Shown piece by piece: positions 51,401 through 60,482 of a stretch of 64,000 nt of DNA. The notes below the pieces were generated by a model. It searched no databases and was not told the origin of the DNA. It saw nothing but the letters and a program-made list of their open reading frames with translations. This stretch comes from Streptomyces caniferus. GTDB lineage: Bacteria; Actinomycetota; Actinomycetes; Streptomycetales; Streptomycetaceae. Position 1 is the stretch's first letter. Each line of letters opens with the position of its first letter. The position numbers were made by a program, and so were the translations under genes. The stretch is taken from NCBI RefSeq assembly GCF_009811555.1, contig NZ_BLIN01000003.1:682001-746000 (forward strand). Reading direction: 5' to 3'.

Positions 51401-51777
51401 GCACGCGCGGCAGCCACCGCACGCGCCTTGTTCCCGGTCAGTTCGAGCGTGCCCGCGCTCGGCCCGACGAACGTGATGCCCGCCTCCTCGCAGGCACGCG
51501 CCAGGTCCGGGTTCTCGGACAGGAACCCGTAGCCCGGGTAGACCGCGTCCGCTCCCGCCCGGCGCGCAGCACGGACGATCTCCTCCACGGAGAGGTAGGC
51601 ACGCACCGGGTGGCCCGGCTCGCCGATCTCGTGTGCCTCATCGGCCTTCAGCCTGTGCAGTGAATTGCGGTCCTCGTGCGGGAAGACGGCAACGGTCTTC
51701 GCGCCCAGCTCATAGCCGGCGCGGAAAGCGCGAATCGCAATCTCACCACGATTGGCGACCAGTACCTTGCGGAACAT
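48403..51777 (-). CDS. pyc: Pyruvate carboxylase
   Basis: A 1124-residue enzyme that carboxylates pyruvate to oxaloacetate (anaplerosis). Order: biotin carboxylase (from MFRKVLVANRGEIAIRAF; ATP loop VAGGGGRGMRR; HIEVQILADG; FIEMNPRIQVEHTVTEE), carboxyltransferase (VTDTTFRDAHQSLLATRVRT near 520; ECWGGATYDVALRFL), and C-terminal biotinyl domain with the lysine in EAMKMEAAI near residue 1093. The length is standard for single-chain PYC. The ATG at 51,777 has GAAGGGA upstream. It is a single gene bounded by terminator and relic sequence. Confidence 0.97.
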   Translation of the reverse strand: MFRKVLVANRGEIAIRAFRAGYELGAKTVAVFPHEDRNSLHRLKADEAHEIGEPGHPVRAYLSVEEIVRAARRAGADAVYPGYGFLSENPDLARACEEAGITFVGPSAGTLELTGNKARAVAAARAAGVPVLGSSEPSSDVDELVRAADDIGFPVFVKAVAGGGGRGMRRVEDPGTLRESIEAAAREAASAFGDPTVFLEKAVVDPRHIEVQILADGQGEVIHLFERDCSLQRRHQKVIELAPAPNLDPALRERICADAVRFAREIGYRNAGTVEFLLDRDGNHVFIEMNPRIQVEHTVTEEVTDVDLVQAQLRIAAGETLADLGLTQDTVVLHGAALQCRITTEDPANGFRPDTGRISAYRSPGGSGIRLDGGTTHAGTEISAHFDSMLVKLTCRGRDFSTAIGRSRRAVAEFRIRGVATNIPFLQAVLDDPDFRAGRVTTSFIEERPYLLTARHSADRGTKLLTYLADVTVNKPHGARPELIDPITKLPPLPATEPPAGSRQRLAELGPEGFAGWLRASPAIGVTDTTFRDAHQSLLATRVRTKDMLAVAPVVARTVPQLLSLECWGGATYDVALRFLAEDPWERLAALREAVPNICLQMLLRGRNTVGYTPYPTEVTDSFVREAAATGIDIFRIFDALNDVGQMRPAIDAVRETGTAVAEVALCYTSDLSDPSERLYTLDYYLRLAEQIVAAGAHVLAIKDMAGLLRAPAAETLVSALRREFDLPVHLHTHDTAGGQLATYLAAIRAGADAVDGAVASMAGTTSQPSLSAIVAATDHSARPSGLDLKAVGDLEPYWESVRRIYAPFEAGLASPTGRVYHHEIPGGQLSNLRTQAVALGLGDRFEEIEAMYAAADRILGRLVKVTPSSKVVGDLALHLVGAGVAPEDFEAAPDEFDIPDSVIGFLRGELGNPPGGWPEPFRTKALQGRAEPRPVQELTADDRTGLEKDRRATLNRLLFPGPARDFEAHRQDYGDTSVLDSKDFFYGLRSGTEYAVDLEPGVRLLIELEAVGEADERGMRTVVSTLNGQLRPIQVRDTAVASDVPATEKADRANPGHVAAPFAGVVTLAVAEGDEVEAGTTVATIEAMKMEAAITAPKTGRVARLAINQIQQVEGGDLLVDLG

Positions 51778-51977
51778 TTTCGATCCCTTCAGCCTGCCAT
51801 GAGGGACACCATGGTGTACGCCACGGGCAGACCGGATGCCGGACCCGCAGTGACTTGTTGCCGGACCAAGCCTGAACATTCCGTCGGCTGACGTCAAGAT
51901 CCGGGCCCGGCACACCTTCCATGCTCCGCCGAAGGCCGCCACGGCCGCCATTTCAGCAGGTCAGCAGGCCGGCATCG

Positions 51978-52334
51978 CTACGAGCGGGGTACCGGGGTGT
52001 GCCGCGGACACGGCGCTCGCCCGCGGAGCCGAAGGGACACCACGATCAGATCGCGCAGTTGTTTCAACGCTCCCTCGTGGTCGCCCGCGGCGATTTCGGA
52101 GAGCGTGCCGAACGATCCGGGGTAGAGCATGACCGGCAGGCCGCTGTCCTTGCGGCAGCAGAATACGGCGAACTCTTCGAGGAAGTATTCCGAGGACCGC
52201 TGGATACGTCGTTCCAGTTCCGCTTCCGAGGCGCCGCCCGAGTTCTTGCTGTGGTAGCCGCTACCGAATTCCTCGAGGGAGGTACAAAACGTGACGTCCT
52301 GGCTGAAGTGGTCGCGGAGAATCCGGTGATGGTC
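51978..52334 (-). pseudogene. C-terminal fragment of a second cyclodipeptide synthase (bcmA-like)
   Basis: 118 codons that align from residue 174 of bcmA to its end: HRILRDHF, FCTSLEEFG, YHSKNSGGASEAELERRI, SSEYFLEEFAVFCC (Tyr/Glu pair kept), LPVMLYPGSFGTLSEIAAG, and LRDLIVVSLRLRGR. Hand comparison over 106 residues gives about 76% identity. The N-terminal half with the nucleophilic Ser is absent; the frame upstream (to 52,823) is unrelated. It is therefore a non-functional relic of a paralogue or of an older copy of the cluster, 38 kb from bcmA and in the opposite orientation. Confidence 0.85.
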
Positions 52335-52909
52335 CTGATGACGAGAGGGCGGTCTGGTAGCGCCTTCTCCTCGCGGGCGAAGTGGTCCGGGCAGGGAACA
52401 ACCGCCGAGGTGAGCGGGACGAGGGCCGCCGTCAGCCGTCTCGGCACTGCCGCCTGGGGATCCGGCCGTCGCGAGCGACGTGTCGCGCCGCGCGATCGGC
52501 CTTTCGGGTGACCTCGTACGCGGAGTGTTGCCTTCGTCGTCACCGGAATGGGTTACTGAGTCCGTCCGATTCCGGTGGGCCGCCCATCCTTTCCGGGGGA
52601 GTGGAAGGCGCCCTTGCCGGAGTCTCGTCATGACGAGGCGTCCGAGCGCGCTCCTCCGTTGAGGCATGCAGGTAACGGCCGTATCGGCGCCCCAGCATGC
52701 GCCACATGGTGCGGCCGGCCCGCGAGCTGGTCTGGAGCCGTCATGCATGCTGTCCGTCCTGTTCGCCCCGCGTACCTCACCGGGCCGCGCCCCGTGGTCG
52801 GGAGGGCGCGCCGGTTGCCGCACCGGCCCGCTCCGTCTCCCTTGGCGCGGTGCCGCGCGGGAGCCGTCGATGCGGTCGCCGGAAGCACCACACGAGCGAG
52901 GGCGGTCTC
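52335..52909. other. Sequence between CDPS relic and TIG-repeat gene
   Basis: 575 bp without a supported gene. No remnant of the N-terminal half of a cyclodipeptide synthase, nor any oxygenase sequence, was recognised in any frame. The promoter of the rightward TIG-repeat gene should lie in the last 200 bp. Confidence 0.4.
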
Positions 52910-55144
52910 ATGCTGACACCGGAGCGCCCGGACGGGCCCTTTCTGATCACCGACCGGGACGGGAACTGCATCGCCGTCATCGACCCGGCCTCCCGCAAGG
53001 TCGTGCCCACTCTGAGGGCCCCGGTCCCGCTCGTGGCGCGAGGCGCGAGGCGCCGGGGACGATCTGGTGCTCCGCACCACGGCGGACCGCGCCGACCTGC
53101 CGAGAGCGCTCGACAGCAGCATGCTGCTGCACGCACTGCCCGGTGCGCTGGCCCGGACGGCCACCGCACCGGGGCTGCTACGGCGGACCGACCTCGCCGG
53201 CCGGGCCGACGTGCCCGGACTGCAGAGCCTCTCCGGGATCTTCCCCGACCAGGGCTCCTACCGCGGCGGCACCCTGGTGACGATCGTCGGGCGCCACTTC
53301 ACCGGCGCCACCGCGGTGTACTTCGGCGCCCGACGGGCGGCCGCCTTCTCCGTCCTCGACGACCGGACCATCGTCGCGGTGACCCCATCGGGCAGCGGGG
53401 CGGTCCCGGTCACCGTCACCACACCCGGCGGCAGCGCGCGCATCGGGTACTTCTCCTACCTTTACTGGCCCGTCATTTCGCGGCTCATCCCCTCCGCCGG
53501 CCCGGTCGGCGGGGGCAATGTGGTGGAGCTGGTGGGCGCCAACCTGAGCACCGCGCTGCTGGTGCACTTCGGTGACGCGATCGCCTTCCCCACCGCGGTC
53601 TCCGAGGGGCAGTTGCTGGTGACCGCTCCCCCCGTCGCGGGGCCCGGCACCGTCCCGGTCTACGTCACCACCATCGGCGGAGTGAGCAACCAACTGCCCT
53701 ACACCTATGCCGCGGTGCCGTCGGTGACCGGGGTCAGCCCGAGCACCGGGCCGATCGCGGGCGGTACCACCCTGGTGGTGAGCGGCACCGGGCTCAGCCG
53801 GGTCACCTCCGTCACCGTCGGCGGAGTGCCCGCGGTCTCCTTCCGTGCGTACTCCGACACCCTGCTGGTGGTGGTGACGCCCCCGGGCACGCCGGGTCCG
53901 GCCGACCTCGTCATCACCACCCCGGGCGGCAGCGTGACCGTGTCCGGCGGCTTCGGCTACCAGGCGCCCACGGAGACGGCCGTCAGCTCCGCGCCGGCCC
54001 CCTCCGCCGTCGGGGAAGCGGTGACCTTCACCGCCGTGGTCACGGGGGTGCCGCCGACGACCGGCACCCCGACCGGCACCGTCACCTTCGACTTCGGCGA
54101 CGGCTCGGCACCCGTGCCGGCGACCCTCACCGGAGGCACGGCGTCGGTCGGCCACGTCTACACCGCTCCCTCCGGCACTCCCTACGAGGTCACCGTCTCC
54201 TACGGCGGCGACGTCTTCTTCACCCCGTCCACCGGAACGGACACCCAGGTGGTCGAGGCGGCCTCGACCACCACCACCGTGCAGACCTCCCCCGATCCCT
54301 CGCTGGCCGGGCAGGCGGTCACCCTCGTCGCGCGGGTCTCCCCCGTCCCCCCGGGGGACGGGGCGCCCGCCGGCACGGTGACCTTCGATTTCGGCGACGG
54401 CTCCCCCACCGTCACCGCCCCGCTGAGCGGCGGAGCCGCGACGGTCACCCACGCCTACGCCGACGCCGCCGAGGACCCCTACGCCGTCACCGCCGCCTAC
54501 AGCGGTGACGGCAACTTCACCGCCTCGACGGGCACCGACACCCAGACCGTCCAACAGGCCGCCTCCGCCACCGACGTGAGCCTGGCGCCGAGCCCGTCGG
54601 TGGCCGGCCAGCCGGTCACCGTCACCGCGACGGTCACCACCGTCCCGCCCGGGGCGGGCACCCCCACCGGCATCGTCACCTTCACCTTCGGCGACGGGAC
54701 CGGCTCCGCCACCGCACCGGTGTCCGCCGGCGTCGCGACCGTCACCCACACCTACACCGGCACCACGGGCAGTCCGTTCACCATCGCGGCCTCCTACGGC
54801 GGGAACGACAGCTTCGCCGTGTCGAGCGGCACCGACACCCAGACGGTCAACCGGGCGACCACCTCCACGGTCGTGGTGTCCACGCCGAACCCCTCGACGA
54901 CGGGCGACCAGGTGACCGTCACCGCGACGGTCACCGCGGTGGCCCCCGGAACGGGCACCCCCACCGGGACCGTCACCCTCGCCATCGCCGGGCGCACCCC
55001 CAGACCGTGACCCTGGTCAACGGCCGGGCCAGCGCGCAGTTCAACCCCCTCCCGAAGGGAACCCACCTCGTCACCGGCAACTACAACGGCGACGTGAGCT
55101 ACGCACCGTCCAGCGGGACGACCACCCAGGTGGTCAACAACTGA
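52910..55144 (+). pseudogene. TIG/Ig-like repeat surface protein with two frameshifts
   Basis: Three frames join into one roughly 740-residue protein. The start (ATG 52,910; FLITDRDGNCIAVIDPASRKVV) breaks near 53,045-53,060 inside a GCGCGAG tandem duplication. The middle frame (about 53,060-54,990) holds three IPT/TIG domains (IFPDQGSYRGGTLVTIVG; PSAGPVGGGNVVELVG; VSPSTGPIAGGTTLVVSG) and then four Ig-like repeats, three of them with a GTVTFDFGDGS-type core. A last shift at a CCCCC run near 54,990 leads to TVTLVNGRASAQFN and a stop at 55,144. No signal peptide or anchor was seen. Either error or slippage in simple repeats could explain both shifts. Likely a surface or secreted adhesin-like protein. 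Confidence 0.8.
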
Positions 55145-55154
55145 GGCATCGCAG

Positions 55155-55205
55155 ACGGCCGTCGGCCCCGTGGTGCATGCGTGCCGCGTGGCCGACGGCC
55201 GTTTC
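55155..55205 (+). terminator. Terminator after the TIG-repeat gene
   Basis: A perfect 13-bp stem: ACGGCCGTCGGCC (55,155-55,167) with its complement (55,190-55,202), followed by TTTC. Located 11 bp past the stop codon. Confidence 0.75.
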
Positions 55206-55318
55206 AGGGGGGTGCTCAGCGCGTCGGCCGGCCGCCGGGGAGTCGGCCACTACTCGTACCGCTACTCGTACCGCGCAGGGGGGAACAGCTCTGCCGCTGA
55301 CCTCGAAGCAGTCGTTCC

Positions 55319-55849
55319 TTACCGTGAGTTGACGGTACGCGGAGCGGCCACGGCGACGGGGGCGCAGGGGGACAACCGCAGCCCCGTGACCAGGTCCGGG
55401 CGGATCCGCAGCGCGTAGGACATCCGGTGGTCGGCCCAGGGGTGCAGCAACGCCTGGTAGTGCGCAAGGTCGTCGGGATCGGTCACCAGGTGGCAGTAGC
55501 CGGTCACCACCACGCTCCAGCCGCAGTGCGTGGCCGGGTCGATGGCGTCGGCCTCGTAGGCGACGACCACCCCCTCGTCCTCCGCGTGCACGGTCAAGCT
55601 GGTCAGCGCCGCGCCCTCGTGGGTACGGATGATCACCTCGCCGTGGTGGAGGAGGTGGTTGACGGGGCGGATGGCCGGCAGCGCGTCCTGGGTGAAGACG
55701 ATCCGCCCCAGCGGCACGCTGCCCAACAGGCGGAGGGCCTCGGCACGGTCCAGTTCGGTGCAGCGGCGGGACGCCTCGCGGTCGGCCCAGGACACCGGCA
55801 TGGCGTCGGTGGCGGTCCCGGCGGTGTGCCGGGCCGGGTGGTCGTTCAC
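55319..55849 (-). CDS. Pyridoxamine 5'-phosphate oxidase-like FMN-binding protein
   Basis: A 176-residue split-barrel protein. SVPLGRIVFTQDALPAIRPVNHLL and EVIIRTHEGAALTSL are typical of the PNPOx-like group found in actinobacterial stress regulons; GWSVVVTGYCHLVTDPDDL closes the barrel. I chose the GTG at 55,849 because GGGAG lies 8-12 bases upstream. A palindrome, GGGCCGTTCGGCCC, lies 86 bp upstream (55,935-55,948). It may be an F420/FMN/heme-binding redox protein; activity not known. Confidence 0.82.
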   Translation of the reverse strand: MNDHPARHTAGTATDAMPVSWADREASRRCTELDRAEALRLLGSVPLGRIVFTQDALPAIRPVNHLLHHGEVIIRTHEGAALTSLTVHAEDEGVVVAYEADAIDPATHCGWSVVVTGYCHLVTDPDDLAHYQALLHPWADHRMSYALRIRPDLVTGLRLSPCAPVAVAAPRTVNSR

Positions 55850-55930
55850 GGCGTGCTCCCTGTGCTGGTGACACTGCTGACGCGCTGGGCTGTCAGTCAC
55901 GGTCAGTAGAAGGGTTCCGTCGGCGGCCCG

Positions 55931-55954
55931 CCAGGGGCCGTTCGGCCCTCCTGG
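55931..55954. promoter_or_regulatory. Palindromic operator candidate, site 1
   Basis: GGGCCGTTCGGCCC at 55,935-55,948 with outward-extended symmetry (CCAGG...CCTGG). The same core recurs at 57,613 and 60,483 in front of redox/dormancy genes. Probably a DevR-type binding site upstream of the FMN-binding gene. Confidence 0.6.
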
Positions 55955-56060
55955 GGACCACACCTTCCAAGGCCCGATGGGCGTCGCGCCATCACGCCGT
56001 CACGCCACCGCTCCCCGGTTCCGTCGTTCCGCCGCTCCGGTCACCGCCCCGTCTGCCGGG

Positions 56061-57542
56061 TTACGTCGCGCAGCGGCCGGCCGGCGGGGTCAACGGGTCC
56101 GGCACCGGGTCGTGGCGCATGTGGTCGGCGGGCATGCCGGCCGCGGTCAGCCGCGCGACCGTGGCACCGACCATGGCCGCCGGGCCGCTGACGAAGGCGA
56201 GGTGATCCGACCACCGCCCCTCCCGTGCCACCGCCTCGGCCAGCGGACCGTAACCGGCCGACGGGTCGTCGAACTCCGGGACGATGTCCTCGTCCAGCAC
56301 CCGGACCACCCGCAGCCGGTCGTGGCGTGCCGCCAACTCGGCCAGCGCCGCGGCGTCATACAGCTCGGCGCGGCCGCGGGCCCCGACGAAGAGGTGTACC
56401 CGGCCGGCCGAGCGCGGCGGAAGGCCGCCGTCGGTGCCGCGACGGCGGGCCGCCCAGTCCTCCAGCAGCGCCTTGATGGGCGCCCAGCCCGTACCGCCCG
56501 CCACCATCAGCAGATCGCGGGAGCGGTCCTCGTCCCGGAGCGTCATCGTGCCGTGCGCCGGCCCCAGCCGCAGGACGTCGCCGACCCGGGTGCCGCTGAC
56601 CAGGGCGTCGCTGACCCCGCCGGGACCGGTGCGCCGGATGTGGAACGCCACTTCTCCGTCCGGCGCCGGTGCGGACGCGAGGGAGTAGTGCCGCCACGCC
56701 TGGCGCATCAGCGGGGACTCGACGGCCGCGAACTGGCCGGCCCGGTACGGATACGGCTCGTGCAGCCGGACCCGCAGCACCGCGAGGTCCGGGCGGCGCC
56801 GCTCGTGGGCGGTCACCGTGCCCTGCCAGCACGGCGGTTCGGCGAGCGCGGCGTCGGCGCCCTCGACCATCGACGCGACGGCGAACCGCAGCATCCGCAC
56901 CCACGCCTCCTCCACCGCCTCGGCCCAGCGGGGCCCGGCGGTGCGTCGCAGCGCCACACACAGTGCCGCCTCGAACGCCTCGTAGTGCGCCGGGCGCACC
57001 CCGAGCTTGCGGTGGTCATGACCGAGCTGCCGGAAGGTGGCGGCCACCTCGGCGGGGCGGTGCAGATTCTCGATCAGGTACCAGAAGGCGCGGGCCAGGT
57101 GCACGCGCTGGAAGTCCATGGAGGCGGGAAACAGCGACCGCAGACAGGGCCACCGGGCGAACATCTCGTCGTAGAGGTGGGCGATCAGGTCGGCGAACGG
57201 CGTGACCAGGTCGAGGTACTGGGTGATCAGGCGCTGGTCCGCCGCGCCGTCGTACAAGGCGGCCGTATCCGGTTCGGGTGCCGGCGCTCGGCCCTGACCG
57301 AGGATGCGCCGCCGCAGCCGCATGGCGTCGTGCCGGGCGAGCAGGGCGTGGTACTCGCCGCCGACGGTACCCACGGCGGACCGCCCGGACGGCACGGACG
57401 GCTCGGACGGCACGGATGCCTGGGGCGGCAGGGGCCGCAGGGACGGCAGGGACGAAGCGGAACGTGCGGACGAGGCTGAACGTGCGGACGGCACGGCCGG
57501 CTCGGACGAAGTGGAACGTGCGGACCGATAGGACTGCTGCAT
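56061..57542 (-). CDS. Flavohemoprotein (globin-FAD/NAD reductase)
   Basis: A 493-residue protein. Residues about 85-235 form a globin domain: ITQYLDLVTPFADLIAHLYD, RSLFPASM (CD-region Phe), and the proximal-His region LGHDHRKLGVRPAHYEAF. Then come an FAD domain (HYSLASAPAPDGEVAFHIRR) and an NAD domain (LLMVAGGTGWAPIKALLED, AFVSGPAAMVGA). Such proteins detoxify NO to nitrate or carry out related oxygen chemistry. The first 60 residues are an odd Ser/Arg/Pro low-complexity repeat (SARSASSARSASS) not part of the family. ATG 57,542 with AGGAGG. Divergent from devR, with the shared palindrome between them. Confidence 0.88.
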   Translation of the reverse strand: MQQSYRSARSTSSEPAVPSARSASSARSASSLPSLRPLPPQASVPSEPSVPSGRSAVGTVGGEYHALLARHDAMRLRRRILGQGRAPAPEPDTAALYDGAADQRLITQYLDLVTPFADLIAHLYDEMFARWPCLRSLFPASMDFQRVHLARAFWYLIENLHRPAEVAATFRQLGHDHRKLGVRPAHYEAFEAALCVALRRTAGPRWAEAVEEAWVRMLRFAVASMVEGADAALAEPPCWQGTVTAHERRRPDLAVLRVRLHEPYPYRAGQFAAVESPLMRQAWRHYSLASAPAPDGEVAFHIRRTGPGGVSDALVSGTRVGDVLRLGPAHGTMTLRDEDRSRDLLMVAGGTGWAPIKALLEDWAARRRGTDGGLPPRSAGRVHLFVGARGRAELYDAAALAELAARHDRLRVVRVLDEDIVPEFDDPSAGYGPLAEAVAREGRWSDHLAFVSGPAAMVGATVARLTAAGMPADHMRHDPVPDPLTPPAGRCAT

Positions 57543-57612
57543 GGAATCGACCTCCTGACGGGAGCGCCAGTGTCGCAACGCGGCTCCGTACCCGAAGGGC
57601 CCCGATCCCCCA

Positions 57613-57626
57613 GGGCCGTTCGGCCC
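57613..57626. promoter_or_regulatory. Palindromic operator candidate, site 2
   Basis: GGGCCGTTCGGCCC, flanked by A and T to give a 16-bp palindrome, in the 167-bp divergent region between the flavohemoprotein and DevR genes. It probably governs both, possibly by DevR autoregulation. Confidence 0.65.
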
Positions 57627-57709
57627 TTGTGCCAGCCGCCCGGCCGGGCGAACCTCGTGGCCGGACCCTTGTGCCCGGCCGATCCGCGAGAACCACAGAG
57701 CGAGAGTGC

Positions 57710-58453
57710 ATGAACCAGCAGCCCGTTCCCCCTGCCCCCGCCGCGCCCGCCGCCGTCCCCGAGACGCCGCTGCGCGTCTTCATCCTCGACGACCACGAGG
57801 TGGTCCGCCGCGGTGTAAGGGACCTGTTGGAGGCGGAGGAGGACATCGAGGTCGTCGGGGAGGCGGGGGACGCCCGGCAGGCCCTCGCCCGGGTGCCGGC
57901 GACCCGTCCGCAGGTGGCCGTGCTCGACGTCCGGCTGGGCGGCACCGACGGGCCCGACGGCGACCACGAAGGGATCGTGGTCTGCCGGGAGTTACGGGCC
58001 CGCCTGCCGGAGCTGGCCTGTCTGATGCTGACGTCCTTCGACGACGAGGCGCTGTTCGACGCCATCATGGCGGGGGCCTCCGGCTATGTGCTCAAGCAGA
58101 TCGACGGCACCGCGCTGGTACAGGCGATCCGCACGGTCGCGGCGGGGCAGTCGATGCTGGATCCGCGCACCGCGACACGGGTGATGGAGCGGCTGCGCGC
58201 CCCGGGCCGGGCCGGGGCTGCCGAGGGGGAGACGGAGACCGAGGCGTCCGAACTCGACCGGCTCTCACCCCGCGAACGGGAGGTGCTGGACCTGATCGGC
58301 GACGGCTTGACGAACCGTCAGATCGCGGACCGGCTGTTCCTCTCGGAGAAGACGGTCAAGAACCGTGTCTCCGCGATCCTGTCCAAGCTGGGAGTGGGAC
58401 GCCGGGTCCAGGCGGCGATGGTCGTCGAACGGCTGAAGGGGCCACGGACATGA
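57710..58453 (+). CDS. devR: DevR/NarL-family response regulator
   Basis: A 247-residue regulator. The receiver domain shows FILDDHEVVRRGVRDLL, phospho-acceptor Asp in AVLDVRLGG, MLTSFDDEALFDAIM and the conserved Lys in YVLKQIDG. The LuxR HTH is LSPREREVLDLIGDGLTNRQ with SEKTVKNRVSAIL. This combination, including the LKQIDG end and a DevS-like kinase next door, matches the hypoxia/NO regulator DevR (DosR/OsdR in Streptomyces). A 20-residue Pro/Ala tail precedes the domain. ATG 57,710; convergent with devS. Confidence 0.88.
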   Translation: MNQQPVPPAPAAPAAVPETPLRVFILDDHEVVRRGVRDLLEAEEDIEVVGEAGDARQALARVPATRPQVAVLDVRLGGTDGPDGDHEGIVVCRELRARLPELACLMLTSFDDEALFDAIMAGASGYVLKQIDGTALVQAIRTVAAGQSMLDPRTATRVMERLRAPGRAGAAEGETETEASELDRLSPREREVLDLIGDGLTNRQIADRLFLSEKTVKNRVSAILSKLGVGRRVQAAMVVERLKGPRT

Positions 58454-58581
58454 CCCCGACCCCCTGAATCCCAGGAGGCAGACCCGCCACTCCCGGTGCG
58501 TCGCGAAGGTGCCACCGCCCCCCGCCCCCGTACGGCGCGCCGGAGGCACCACGGGTCACCGGGACACCGGAACGGACCGGG

Positions 58582-60327
58582 TCAGTCCGACAGCGGCACC
58601 CGCCACACGATCCGGGTGCCACCGCCCTCCGGCGTCTCGACGGCCAGCCGGCCGCCGTGCATTTCGGCCCGGGCCCGCATGTTGGCCAGACCTCCGGCAT
58701 GCGGGGCGTCCCCGACCCCCGCCCCGTCGTCCGTCACCGTCAGCGTCACCGCGTCCGCGGTCACCGACAGCGTCACGTCCAGGTGGCGGGCGTGGGCGTG
58801 GCGGGCGGCGTTGCTGAGGGCCTCCGCGGTCACCGCCACGAGGTGCGGCGCCAGATCGTCGGGGACCGCGGCGTCCACCGGCCCGTCGATCCGCAGCGCC
58901 GGGCTGAAGCCCAGGGGGCCGGCCGCCCGCTGCACGGTCTCCGTCAGGTCGCGACGCAGACCGCTCCCGCCCTTGCCGTCCCCGGTGGTGCGCAGTCCGA
59001 AGATGGTGGACCGGATGATCTTGATGGTGGTGTCCAGGTCGTTGACCGCGCGGCCGACCCGTTCGGCGGCCTCCGGGCGGTCGATCAGCCGGGTCGCGCT
59101 CTGCAGGGTGATACCGGTGGCGAACAGCCGCTGGATGGCGAGGTCGTGCAGGTCCCGGGCGATCCGGTCACGGTCGTGAAGGACCGTCAGCTCCTCCGAC
59201 TCGGCCCGTCGGCGGGCGAGTTCCAGGGCGATCACGGCCTGGTCCGCGAAGCCCGATATCAGCGTGACCTCGGCGTCGTCGAAGGCCGGCCGCCCGGCCA
59301 GGCGGCTCAGCCGCAGGGCGCCGCAGCCGGTGTCCACCTGGAGCGGCACGGCGACCGTCGGCCCGTGCACCTCCACGGGCTCTCCGTTCCGCGCGGCACC
59401 GTCCGGCTCCTCGTCCTCGGACGGGTGCACGGTCCCGTCACCGACGGCACCCGGGCCGAGCGGGTACGCCCGTGGGTCGGCCCGTAAATCGGCACTGACC
59501 ACCGGCCGGCCACTACGGGCGGCCATCCCGGGCAGCGAACCGTCCGCCGGCACCCGCAGCCCGAGGATCCGGCTCGCGCCCGTACCGCACGCCACCGCCA
59601 CCGTCAGCTGGTCCGCGGACGAGGGCACCGGCAACAGGACCGCCGCACAGTCCGCACCGGCGACCTCCTGCGCGCGCTCCGCGATCAGCCGCAGCACCTC
59701 GTCGGCGTCGGTGCCGGACAGCAGACTGCGGGTGATCTCCCCCAGCGCCTCCAGCCACCGTTCGCGGCGGCGGCTCTCGTGGTACATGCGGGCATTGTCG
59801 ATCGCCACTCCCGCCGCGCTGGACAGCGTGGTCAGCACGGCCTCGTCGTCCGCGTCGAAGGAGCCGCCGCCGCGCTTCTCGGTGAGGTAGAGGTTGCCGA
59901 ACACCTCGTCGCGGACCCGGACCGGCACCCCGAGGAAGGTCCGCATCGGGGGATGGTTGGCCGGAAAACCGAAGCTGTGCGGATGCCTGCTCAGGTCCGT
60001 GAGCCGCAGCGGCTCCGGGTGGCGGATCAGCTCCCCGAGGATGCCGCGGCCGCACGGCGTCCGCCCGATCAGCTCGATGAGCTCGTCGGACATCCCGACG
60101 GGCAGGAACTGCGACAACTGCCCGTCCCCGACCACGCCGAGCGCCCCGTACTCCGCGTCGGTGAGGGTGACCGCGGCCTCCACGATGCCCTTGAGCACCT
60201 GCGGGAGTTCGAGCCCCCGCCCCAGGCTCATCACGGCGTCGAGCAGACCGCGCACCCGGTCCGGCTCGCGGAGCTGCGGCCCGTGCGGACCGCTCATGGC
60301 CGGTGCGTATGACTGCGATTCGGACAT
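58582..60327 (-). CDS. devS: DevS/DosS-type GAF sensor histidine kinase
   Basis: A 581-residue soluble kinase. Two GAF domains come first (about 45-185 and 195-370). The first contains FGFPANHPPMRTFLGVPV, where the His of the HPPM motif is the heme ligand region in mycobacterial DosS, followed by EVFGNLYLTEKRGGG. A HisKA_3 box (ARDLHDLAIQRLFATG, His near 400) and an ATPase domain (NAARHAHARHLDV; TVTDDGAGVG) follow. It is expected to sense O2, NO or redox state and phosphorylate DevR. A palindrome lies 156 bp upstream at 60,483. The start ATG 60,327 may be a little long. Confidence 0.9.
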   Translation of the reverse strand: MSESQSYAPAMSGPHGPQLREPDRVRGLLDAVMSLGRGLELPQVLKGIVEAAVTLTDAEYGALGVVGDGQLSQFLPVGMSDELIELIGRTPCGRGILGELIRHPEPLRLTDLSRHPHSFGFPANHPPMRTFLGVPVRVRDEVFGNLYLTEKRGGGSFDADDEAVLTTLSSAAGVAIDNARMYHESRRRERWLEALGEITRSLLSGTDADEVLRLIAERAQEVAGADCAAVLLPVPSSADQLTVAVACGTGASRILGLRVPADGSLPGMAARSGRPVVSADLRADPRAYPLGPGAVGDGTVHPSEDEEPDGAARNGEPVEVHGPTVAVPLQVDTGCGALRLSRLAGRPAFDDAEVTLISGFADQAVIALELARRRAESEELTVLHDRDRIARDLHDLAIQRLFATGITLQSATRLIDRPEAAERVGRAVNDLDTTIKIIRSTIFGLRTTGDGKGGSGLRRDLTETVQRAAGPLGFSPALRIDGPVDAAVPDDLAPHLVAVTAEALSNAARHAHARHLDVTLSVTADAVTLTVTDDGAGVGDAPHAGGLANMRARAEMHGGRLAVETPEGGGTRIVWRVPLSD

Positions 60328-60482
60328 GCCCGCCCTGCTCCAAAGATCCCGTACGTCTGCTCGGCAGCCTACGTGATCATCGATGCCACGCCGGAGGCCA
60401 CCGGTGCCGACCGGCCATCCACCGGGTGGCTACGACGGGGGCCGACCGCCCCGCCACCCAGGGCCGATCGCCGGACGGAAAA

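Noticed and set aside
57278..57709. N-terminal extension of devR over the flavohemoprotein gene
   Set aside because: It reads the flavohemoprotein repeat region in antisense; the ATG at 57,710 gives the standard receiver-domain start.
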